Source: Nitrosospira sp. Nsp11 (GTDB lineage Bacteria; Pseudomonadota; Gammaproteobacteria; Burkholderiales; Nitrosomonadaceae). Taken from it: 64,000 nt of DNA. Each line of letters starts with the position of its first letter. The first letter of the stretch is position 1. The notes beneath the pieces were generated by a model. The model did not search any database. It saw only the letters and a list, made by a program, of their open reading frames with translations, and was not told the DNA's origin. The stretch spans positions 98,247-162,246 of the forward strand of contig NZ_FRBV01000006.1 of NCBI RefSeq assembly GCF_900142705.1, in the 5' to 3' direction. A program made the position numbers and the translations under genes. Positions 48,805-56,472 of the stretch are shown here, piece after piece.

Positions 48805-49992
48805 ATGAAAGACCAATCGGCCTCGCTTGCTGTTGCCGCGTTACTATTGCTCAACGCGTGCACCATGATGTCCACGGCACCGACTCCGCCCGTCGCTATG
48901 GAAACGCCGGCTGCGCCAACCTCTCTGGTACCCATGCTCAAGCCAACCGACTGGGGCTCCCTGACGGGTTGGGCAGAGGACGATATCCTACCCGCATGGG
49001 ATGCCTTCCTCCGAAGCTGCGCTGTTCTAAAAAATAAGCCGCTGTGGGGCGAAACCTGCATCCAGGCTGCCGCCGTGCGTGGACAAGACGGGGCTACGCT
49101 GCGAAGATTTTTCGAGAGCCGCTTTGTGCCCCATCAGGTACTGAATTCCGATGGTAGCGACGATGGCCTCATCACCGGCTACTATGAGCCGCTGTTAAAA
49201 GGAAGCCGCAAGCAATCGAAGCATTATCGCTATCCGCTTTACAGCACGCCTGATGAACTTCTGGTGGTTGACCTGAGCGAGATCTACCCGGAACTCAAAA
49301 ATATGCGGCTGAGAGGGCGGTTGCAAGGCCGCAAAATCGTACCGTATTATAGCCGGTCTGACATTGTGAGTAATCCTGCGCCACTACAGGGAAGGGAACT
49401 GCTGTGGGTGGATGATGAGATCGACCTGTTTTTCCTGCAGATACAGGGTTCGGGCCGGGTGCAACTCGAGAATGGTGAGGTCGTGCGCGTGGGCTATTCC
49501 GAACAAAACGGCCATCCCTATAAATCCATCGGAAAATTGTTGGTGGAGCGCGGCGAGTTACCCCTGGAAAAAGCTTCGATGCAAGGAATCAGGGCATGGG
49601 GTCAGAGAAATCCGCATAAGCTGGGCGAATTATTACGGCAGAACTCGAGCTTTGTTTTTTTCCGCGAGGTGCCAACCGCCGTGCCGGGACCGCTAGGCTC
49701 GCTCGGTGTACCGCTGACCGCCGGCAGAAGCCTTGCTGTCGACCCTCGGGCCGTGCCTCAGGGCGCACCGGTTTTTCTCGCCACGACCTGGCCTAATACC
49801 GATAAGCAGCTTTATCGGCTCATGGTGGCGCAGGATACAGGCGGGGCCATCAAGGGAAATGTTCGCGCCGATTTCTTCTGGGGTTTTGGAACCGAGGCAG
49901 CGGAACAGGCAGGCAAGATGAAACAGCCAGGCAAGATGTGGGTTTTAATGCCTGCCGGCTATGTACCGGAAGTTCAGACCAGAAGGAATTGA
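48805..49992 (+). CDS. mltA: Membrane-bound lytic murein transglycosylase A (MltA)
   Basis: Lytic transglycosylase anchored in the outer membrane. 395 residues, lipobox LLNAC (about residue 19), MltA domain with GYYEPLLKGSR and FFLQIQGSGRVQL, and the C-terminal 3D domain with the key Asp in VAQDTGGAIKGNVRADFFWG. Second lytic enzyme in the window after slt. Confidence 0.94.
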   Translation: MKDQSASLAVAALLLLNACTMMSTAPTPPVAMETPAAPTSLVPMLKPTDWGSLTGWAEDDILPAWDAFLRSCAVLKNKPLWGETCIQAAAVRGQDGATLRRFFESRFVPHQVLNSDGSDDGLITGYYEPLLKGSRKQSKHYRYPLYSTPDELLVVDLSEIYPELKNMRLRGRLQGRKIVPYYSRSDIVSNPAPLQGRELLWVDDEIDLFFLQIQGSGRVQLENGEVVRVGYSEQNGHPYKSIGKLLVERGELPLEKASMQGIRAWGQRNPHKLGELLRQNSSFVFFREVPTAVPGPLGSLGVPLTAGRSLAVDPRAVPQGAPVFLATTWPNTDKQLYRLMVAQDTGGAIKGNVRADFFWGFGTEAAEQAGKMKQPGKMWVLMPAGYVPEVQTRRN

Positions 49993-50027
49993 ACTTGACC
50001 GGACAGACGCCACAATCTCATTGCCTG

Positions 50028-50741
50028 TCATTTTGCGGATGACCCACCCAGTTTCTTTTCTATGGCTTCAGCGGCCATCAATCCTGGCGCAAGCGAGCCA
50101 TCCGCAAAAATCAGCGTCGGGGTACCGCTTATCCCGTTCTTCTGGCCCGCCTGAAGAAGTTTGCCAATCGGGGTCTCACAGTCTTTTCCGGTAGGTGCAA
50201 TATCTTTAAGCATGAAATCCTCCCAAGCCTTGAGCCGGTCAGGTGAACACCATATTGAAGTGGCGGTAGGTACCGAGCCGTTAAGCACTGGGTAAAGCAA
50301 CGTATAGACAGTCACATCGTTAACGTTGGCCAGTTCTTGTTCCAGACGCTTGCAATACGGGCAATTCGGGTCGGAAAAAACCACGAGCTTGCGCTTTCCA
50401 TTTCCCTTGACTGCTTTAATTGCAAACTCCAAGGGAAGAGAGTCAATACTTATCCGCCGTGTATCCTTTATCTGCTGCAAGCGTGTGGTGGTCAAGCTTT
50501 GCTTCGTCTGTGGATCAACGACATGACCGAAAAAAAGGTAGGATGCTTTTTCATCGGTATAAAACAACTCTCCACCGACCACAACTTCGTATAGCCCGAG
50601 ATAGGAAGTTTTCTTCAGGCTTTCGATTTTCTCCCCCGGGAAATTTGCCTGGATCGCTTTTTTCAAAGACGCCTCATCAGCAAAAGCCGTACCGAAAAGG
50701 AAGCACAATAGCAGCGAAGAGAAGATAAGATTTATACGCAT
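50028..50741 (-). CDS. dsbC: Thiol:disulfide interchange protein DsbC
   Basis: Periplasmic disulfide isomerase. From ATG 50741 (GGAG upstream) 237 residues with a signal peptide (LLCFLFGTAFA). A longer frame from 50840 runs into the 120-bp palindrome and lacks a signal at its start. N-terminal dimerisation domain, then thioredoxin-fold CPYC in FSDPNCPYCKRLEQEL and cis-Pro SGTPTLIF. Confidence 0.93.
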   Translation of the reverse strand: MRINLIFSSLLLCFLFGTAFADEASLKKAIQANFPGEKIESLKKTSYLGLYEVVVGGELFYTDEKASYLFFGHVVDPQTKQSLTTTRLQQIKDTRRISIDSLPLEFAIKAVKGNGKRKLVVFSDPNCPYCKRLEQELANVNDVTVYTLLYPVLNGSVPTATSIWCSPDRLKAWEDFMLKDIAPTGKDCETPIGKLLQAGQKNGISGTPTLIFADGSLAPGLMAAEAIEKKLGGSSAK

Positions 50742-50779
50742 GGTCTGATTGCTCCGTTTAACCTGAATTCGGCAGTTAG

Positions 50780-50899
50780 ACGGGGTGGCGTGAGCGGTTT
50801 TTGAGGCGCAGAGCAAGGCGCAACGACGCGGAATGGTCATTCCATTCCAAGGAGTTGCAACGCAGCGCTGTGCCGCAAAAACTGTTCAATCCGCCCCGT
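50780..50899. repeat. 120-bp imperfect palindrome
   Basis: Left half ACGGGGTGG...CGGTTTTTG...CAACGACGCGGAATGG mirrors right half CCATTCC...GTTG...CAAAAACTG...CCGCCCCGT, with nested short stems and a CATTCC-type apex. Located between ubiH-family and dsbC genes (both minus). Likely an extragenic palindromic element or a structured mRNA segment. Confidence 0.65.
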
Positions 50900-51065
50900 A
50901 GCGAGCTCACCAAAAAGGTGAAGCTCATGGGGTACGAAAAATCCTTTTCAATTATAGCGTTTTGTTGACAAATGAGCGGTCAACTGCCGGATTTAGATTT
51001 ATGTAGTTTTTGATGCCTGATCGTTAGCCTGACGGTACTTGAGCCGATCAATCCATGGCTCGGTT

Positions 51066-52235
51066 TCAGCTCAATGCGTGCTGCATCAAACGGTCTTTTA
51101 TGAGGGGTAGGCGGTTGGTGATTCCCAGCCCTAGATTACGCAAGCGAATCAGTGTCGGGTTAGGATTGCTGAATAACTTTTGTAACCCATCAGTAACCAG
51201 CTCCATGGCCAGGATGTCTTCCTTGCGTACCCGCTCATAACGCCGCAGCAACTGGTAATCACCGCAGTCCGGTTGCAAGCCCCGCGCCATGAGGGTAGAG
51301 GCCAGTTCATGCGCATCGCGCAAGCCCAGATTCACACCTTGCCCGGCAAGGGGATGAATGCCATGCGCGGCGTCGCCAACAAGCGCAAGACGCGGCTGCA
51401 CCAGCTTTTTCACGTGCACGAAATTAAGCGGAAAAGCAGCAGGCTGCGTGACGAGTTGCATCTCGCCCAGGGTGTGGCACGAAGCCTCGGCAACCTGCTG
51501 GCACAATTCTGCTTCGGGTAGGCTCAGTAACTTGCGCGCCTGCTCTTCCTTGGCCGACCACACCATGGATACCAGGTTGCCGGGCAATGGAAGGAGCGCC
51601 AATACCCCGTCTCGCCGGAACCACTGGTGAGCGATATTATTGTGGCGCTGCTCGGCGTTGAAATTGGCTACTACGCCTGTCTGCTGATAGGAACGCCGCA
51701 CCACTGTGATTTCTGCCTGCTCGCGTACCCAGGAATTCAGGCCATCCGCGCCGACGATCAGCGACCCTTGCAACACGTTGCCATCGGCGAGCTGCAGATC
51801 GGCATGAGTGTCAGCCCATGTAATCGAGACACATTGCGCGGGGCAGAAAATCTTCAGATGTTTTTTTCGACGCTTGAGAGCCTCCCATACCGCAGCCTGA
51901 AGCTGGCGATTCTCCAGTATGAAAGCGAGTTCCGGGAATTCGATATCATAAGCGCTGAAATCAATGCGTGCGGCGCTATCATCGCCAAACACGGCCATGT
52001 TGTATACCGGGCTCATCCGGGATTTGTCGAGCGTTTGCCAGACCCCCAGGTTTTGCAGGAAGGCCATGCTGCCTGGACTGATGGCATAGATTCTGCTGTC
52101 CCAACTGTCGTCAGCGGGTAGCGGAAGAGGCGGGCGCGACTCCACCAATGCTATTTTGAGGCCGCTGTCTTTGAGAGCAAGGACCAGGCTCGCTCCAACC
52201 AGGCCACCGCCGACAATAATGACGTCGAATTTCAT
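51066..52235 (-). CDS. UbiH/UbiF/VisC family FAD-dependent hydroxylase
   Basis: 389-residue flavin hydroxylase, most likely for a ubiquinone ring step. N-terminal FAD motif VIIVGGGLVGASLVLALKD, middle GADGLNSWVRE and FAD/ribityl motif GDAAHGIHPLAGQGVNLGLRD. Which carbon it hydroxylates (UbiH, UbiF or UbiI role) cannot be told from sequence. No RBS anomaly. Upstream of dsbC. Confidence 0.9.
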   Translation of the reverse strand: MKFDVIIVGGGLVGASLVLALKDSGLKIALVESRPPLPLPADDSWDSRIYAISPGSMAFLQNLGVWQTLDKSRMSPVYNMAVFGDDSAARIDFSAYDIEFPELAFILENRQLQAAVWEALKRRKKHLKIFCPAQCVSITWADTHADLQLADGNVLQGSLIVGADGLNSWVREQAEITVVRRSYQQTGVVANFNAEQRHNNIAHQWFRRDGVLALLPLPGNLVSMVWSAKEEQARKLLSLPEAELCQQVAEASCHTLGEMQLVTQPAAFPLNFVHVKKLVQPRLALVGDAAHGIHPLAGQGVNLGLRDAHELASTLMARGLQPDCGDYQLLRRYERVRKEDILAMELVTDGLQKLFSNPNPTLIRLRNLGLGITNRLPLIKDRLMQHALS

Positions 52236-52440
52236 AAAGGCATTATACAGGCTTTGGTTTAGGTGGGATGAGGTTGGAATATCACCGGACGCTAAACGTC
52301 ATACCGGAACGTATTATGAAACTCAGCTAAAGCCATCTTTTTTCTTCCTGCAAGATCATGGAGATAGCAGCGGGAAATCCTTGTTAATCTTGACAGCGTC
52401 CCTTGCTGAAGGCAAAATTCGACCTCTTCGGCTTATACGT

Positions 52441-52516
52441 GGCGAATTAGCTCAGTGGTTAGAGCAGCGGAATCATAATCCGTTGGTCCCCAGTTCGAAT
52501 CTGGGATTCGCTACCA
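52441..52516 (+). tRNA. ileX: tRNA-Ile2 (CAU anticodon, lysidine type) with encoded CCA
   Basis: 76-nt cloverleaf: acceptor GGCGAAT/ATTCGCT (G1-U72 wobble), D-arm AGCTCAGTGGTTAGAGCA, anticodon stem CGGAA-TCATAAT-CCG (CAU), T-arm CCAGTTCGAATCTGG, then A and CCA. CAU is shared by Met, fMet and Ile2; the D-loop and variable loop (TTGGTC) match the Ile2 type of Escherichia coli better than elongator Met, so it should be read after lysidine modification by TilS. Confidence 0.85.
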
Positions 52517-52644
52517 AAAAATCAAGCAATTAAGCGTAATACAACTTTGTCGCGCAGTAGTGGAGCATGAACCGAGATCCTTCCATGCTTCATTTGGGTA
52601 ATGGTATGTCAAGCGCGTACCGATGGATACCTTGGTCCTACCCT

Positions 52645-52806
52645 TAGCAGCCTGCGTACTTAAAGGAAATCGCTGCAAAAGCGTCTGGCTGGTTCATATC
52701 TCGCCGCTTTTTCGGCCAATAGAATAATTATTGACCTTCAAAATCCTTAAAATCCTCCTCACCCAGTCACTTTTTCGCTGTGATCTTCAAGCCCGACAGG
52801 CTGCTA
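52645..52806. repeat. Dispersed ~163-bp MITE-like element, copy B
   Basis: Matches copy A (23919-24082) over its whole length. Ends are a perfect 9-bp inverted repeat, TAGCAGCCT and AGGCTGCTA. No coding capacity. Inserted between the tRNA and the BON gene. Confidence 0.8.
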
Positions 52807-53021
52807 GCTACCGCCAACGATACACCGTCTTCTTTCGCTGTATTAAAGCTTTTTATCCCGATCCGTTAATTTATTTCACGGCACCTATTTGTGTCGTACC
52901 ATTCTGAAGTGAATAGCGCTATATAGAGCGCTACGGCGCAGCGCCAGTGTACGGCACCGTACAGACCGAGCACGAGGGAAGTGACATTCTGTATCCCTAC
53001 CCAATTTCGAAGGATAAGACA

Positions 53022-53351
53022 ATGAAAACAACTAAGCTTTTGGCAAGTATATTTGTGATCGGGACGTTATGGATGCCTGTTATGGGCTTTTCCGCAAGTC
53101 ACGACTCGGATTCAAGTGTGGGTGAATTTGTTAAGGATTCGGTAATCACCAGCAAGATCAAAGCCAGGTTGGCGGCCGAAAAGGATGTCAGCGCGATGCA
53201 TATCATGGTTGATACAGATAAGAATGGTGTAGTAGTGCTGAGCGGCACAGCCAGGAGTCAAGCTGAAATCGATAAAGCACATTCGATCGCTCACGCCGTC
53301 GAAGGTGTCACGAAGGTCATAAGTCACATAAAGATCAAGAAAGAGCATTAG
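53022..53351 (+). CDS. Secreted BON-domain protein (OsmY-like)
   Basis: 109 residues from ATG 53022 (AAGGA upstream; longer frame from 52947 rejected). Signal peptide ending near FSAS, then one BON domain (DSVITSKIKARLAAEKDVSAMHI...VVLSGTARSQAEIDKA). BON domains bind phospholipid and aid outer-membrane stability. A GTACGGCACCGTAC hairpin lies in the leader at about 52945-52965. Confidence 0.88.
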   Translation: MKTTKLLASIFVIGTLWMPVMGFSASHDSDSSVGEFVKDSVITSKIKARLAAEKDVSAMHIMVDTDKNGVVVLSGTARSQAEIDKAHSIAHAVEGVTKVISHIKIKKEH

Positions 53352-53390
53352 GCCAATTCTGCTCGTGCCCTAGCTCCACCAGGAATACAA

Positions 53391-53416
53391 CGGCCGGATG
53401 ATTCGGCCGGTTTTTT
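53391..53416 (+). terminator. Rho-independent terminator after the BON gene
   Basis: CGGCCG (53391-53396) and CGGCCG (53404-53409) pair around GATGATT, followed by G and six T. Sits 40 bases after the BON stop. Confidence 0.85.
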
Positions 53417-53522
53417 GTCGGGTATTTGCCGTGTAGAAATAAACCAAGTCATTGCGTCTCGCTACGGGGTGGGACCTGGCCTGCGGCGGCATGTAAAGTA
53501 TGCCGTCGTCAGCTTGGACTGT

Positions 53523-53543
53523 ATTCCGGGCAAGCCCCGGAAT
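53523..53543. repeat. REP-like hairpin
   Basis: ATTCCGGG-CAAG-CCCCGGAAT, a short palindrome of a sort common in proteobacterial intergenic DNA, beyond the flavoprotein stop. Confidence 0.45.
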
Positions 53544-53613
53544 GACGAAATTCATACTATTCACTTGGCCCATCAACAGAGCTAATCAATAGAGGCGATA
53601 TTGAAGCATAGCT

Positions 53614-54801
53614 TCACCGATTAGCGAAAAGAATCCTCATCCATCCTGAGAGCGTTAGCAAAAAACCGGGATCGGACGTTTCGTTAAACAACCCTTCCAC
53701 TTTGCCGCGCGTATATTCGCTTTTAGCGGTATGCCCCACTAGCTTGTTGGTCAGGTACGGCCAGTTAAATAAAAATTCGGCTTTACGGTAGACTTCAAAC
53801 TTTGGCTGGAGGGCTTTTATACTTTGGGTATAGGCTTGGGCTACAGCGGCGCGACCTAGATCGTATTGGGCCATAATCGCCTCCGCCGCAAGAATGCCCG
53901 TTTCCATTGCTTTTCCGATTCCCTCGCCGGTAAGTGGAAAAGTCGCGCCGATGCATTCTCCGATGCCCAGCAAGCCACCGCGGGCGAAGCGCGTACCGGA
54001 CAAGCCGGTGCGAAGTGGTGAGCCTTTGAGAGGGCTGATGATCTTGCCATCTCGCATCAAGTCTTGAGCAAGGGGTAATTTGGCAATAAACCGCTCGTAG
54101 CTGCGACGAGGGTTGCAGTATTTATGTGCGGAACCAAAGAATCCGATGCCGATATTGAATATTGCATCCGGCCCCGGAAAAATCCAGCCATAACCGCCCT
54201 TCACCGAGGGATCAAAAGTAAATGTCAGCTCGTGCAGATCTCTTGCCAAGCGTTCATTACGCACATACTGGCGAGCCGCGAAATTGCGACATTCAGCTCT
54301 CAGCAATAAGCCAGCGTGCTGAATTGACCTGACATTAGCACCGGTTGCCAGCAATATCCAATGTGCCCTCGCGAAGACATAATTACCATTTCTCGAGAAC
54401 TCCACCTGGTAATTTTCCTCGTTCTCATCAAGAATGCCGACGAACTCGTGGTCAGGTATAAACTCGCTACCGGCTTCCATGGCGCTCTCCAGCAATAACT
54501 CATCCAATTTCAGGCGCGGCACACAAGCGCTATCCGCTCGGATCAAAACGCTGCTGCCATTGAAGCCAATCAGACGCATCCCTTTGGCAGGGCAGGAGAT
54601 TTTGGTAACGCGCTCCATCAGGCCGAGTTTTTTCAGCGCGTGATGCGCATCAGGAATCAAGGCGTCCCCACAAGTTTTGTCACGCGGGAAGATCGCCTTG
54701 TCAAACAAACCAACATAAAAGCCAGCGCTGGCTAAAGTGCGGGCGGCCGCACAACCTGCGGGCCCCGCACCAACGATGATGACGTCATAGACGTGTCGCA
54801 T
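53614..54801 (-). CDS. Geranylgeranyl reductase family flavoprotein
   Basis: 395 residues. FAD loop DVIIVGAGPAGCAAARTLASAG, then CGDALIPDAHHALKKLGL and GIGECIGATFPLTGEGIGKAMETG, matching bacterial GGR-type flavoproteins that saturate isoprenoid chains or hydroxylate quinone-like substrates. Substrate unknown. Confidence 0.87.
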   Translation of the reverse strand: MRHVYDVIIVGAGPAGCAAARTLASAGFYVGLFDKAIFPRDKTCGDALIPDAHHALKKLGLMERVTKISCPAKGMRLIGFNGSSVLIRADSACVPRLKLDELLLESAMEAGSEFIPDHEFVGILDENEENYQVEFSRNGNYVFARAHWILLATGANVRSIQHAGLLLRAECRNFAARQYVRNERLARDLHELTFTFDPSVKGGYGWIFPGPDAIFNIGIGFFGSAHKYCNPRRSYERFIAKLPLAQDLMRDGKIISPLKGSPLRTGLSGTRFARGGLLGIGECIGATFPLTGEGIGKAMETGILAAEAIMAQYDLGRAAVAQAYTQSIKALQPKFEVYRKAEFLFNWPYLTNKLVGHTAKSEYTRGKVEGLFNETSDPGFLLTLSGWMRILFANR

Positions 54802-54928
54802 TGGATCGTCTCAGGTGTCCGGAACGTTGTTTCCACGTGCCCCCATGGATACAGCCGTCCATCAACAAGACCAAGCTCAAGCGTTGCGCTTTAAACTTTA
54901 AAACAAACTCTTTCTAAACCGAGCGCAG

Positions 54929-55702
54929 TTATTTCACGCAAATACCGCTGCAGTCGGCGCCACCACGGGTGGGATCACAATTGTCAGAAGGATCATCCAC
55001 ACACTTCTTGCCATCAGGGCATGGAAATCCGGCAATTCCTCCACACATTTGTTTCGGTTCCTTCTCGCCATAGGCGGAGCTCCCCTTGGGCGGATAATCG
55101 ACGCGTTTCCCGCCGCCCGGTTTGGTTGGCTCTGTCGCACCAATCTTGACCGTTTCGCGAATCTGCCGCGGATCCACCGCTTCTACATCGATGGATTCAA
55201 CTTCTCCATCCGTATGCCGGGCGGTATAAACGCCAACCACGTCCAGGGGCACCGGACTTTTTATTACCAGGAATCCTTCCAGGAATGCAAAATCGACACA
55301 AACGCCATCAATGGGACAAAAGTAACCTGCAATATCAAATCAGTTTACGCCGACTGCCCCGTCTGGCTGGAGAACCGCTTCCTTGAACGGCGTTACGCCG
55401 AATGGTCCTGGCTCGGAGCCGAACTGTGTCGCAAGCGCCACCTTGGCGGCGACGGTAACTTCTTTATTGGTGGGATTGTGTATGTTGACAGCCGTACGGT
55501 AGGTGCCGCGCGCCAATGAGCCGTCCTGGTGCGGTAGCAGCAGCGAACAAGCGACCTTTGCGGCATATTGATATTCCGTCTTGATTATCTTCGAAGGTTT
55601 CATCGGTTCTGCCTGGGATACGGTAATAGCCTCAATAGGGCTAAGCGCAGCCAATATTCCCATCAATGCGGAAAAGGTTCCCATCACGCGCAGTTGTTTC
55701 AT
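54929..55702 (-). pseudogene. Secreted Cys-rich protein interrupted by in-frame UGA at a likely Cys position
   Basis: From ATG 55702 (AGGAGT ribosome-binding site) the frame runs through a signal peptide and KVACSLLLPHQDGSLARGTY to GAVGVN, meets TGA at 55340-55342 (codon 121), then continues in the same frame without a stop as FDIAGYFCPIDGVCVDF... to a C-terminal domain with CGGIAGFPCPDGKKC, DNCDPTRGGADCSGICVK. A Cys at the TGA (GVN-C-FDIAGYFC) fits the local pattern, and TGA is one base from TGC/TGT. Full length would be 257 residues. Family not recognised; the C-terminal repeat resembles small Cys-rich domains. Could be a nonsense mutation, a sequencing error or (unlikely) recoding. Confidence 0.8.
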
Positions 55703-56472
55703 GATAGTGACTCCTGTTGTTTTAGATTCGGATAACAAGTGGTTCAAACGATTAATGGATTAATTTCAAAATCGGCGCTCAGCTGGTGGTCGCGACATAA
55801 TTAATAAGCCTTTATAGGCATCTTCATCTGAAAATGAAAAACGATAGCTCTTGCAAACCTTCAATGTATTCATAGCAGTGTTTGTTTTATAGTCAAGTCT
55901 ATTTACATATTCCCTGATTTCAGCCTGACCAACTTTCGCTGAGGCGTCGACGCCCGAGTATGGCGAATAGTTCGGATAGATACCCCGGGGGTATACAGAC
56001 TACGAACCTGTAAATGTCTGCACTACTCCTGGGCTTCTCTGTTTCCCGGATGTCCGAAACGGAAGCCGCTGATCTAATAGAAAATGAGGGAAAAATCATT
56101 TTCTCGATTGCAGCTAGAGGCCAATCGTGACTGCTCATTCAAAGGCTGCCATGGAAGAACCAGGAGCTGTAACTTGCTGATCAATAAACCACTGTTTTAT
56201 ATAGTGCGACAATTTGCCGCATTCCTGCGCTGACTGAAATAGATTATTCTCGCGTTCCGATTCCAGGGTGGGAACTTTGGATTATTGATCAGTCTGCTAT
56301 TCCGTTGCCTGCGTTCACTGATCACGATCGGCTGCAAGATCGGCATGGAAAACTTCGGCTTTCTGAACTACATCAAGCGGAATCAACGGACTGGCGAAAA
56401 TCTTTTAAAAATACATCGTGCAGCGTCGATAAACAGCTGTTTTTCAGTAATAAGAAAAGCAGGTGAGGAAAT
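55703..56472. other. Spacer upstream of the TonB-dependent receptor, 770 bases
   Basis: No gene supported; short frames lack ribosome-binding sites and family features. AT-rich blocks near 55860-55920 and 56200-56260. No convincing Fur box was found. Confidence 0.5.

Noticed and set aside
55340..55342. Selenocysteine as the explanation of the UGA
   Set aside because: Downstream sequence lacks a convincing SECIS hairpin and no Sec machinery is visible; kept only as a test in the finding.
55703..56472. Possible Fur box upstream of the TonB-dependent receptor
   Set aside because: Only a weak match around GAAATAGATTATTC; below what I would report.
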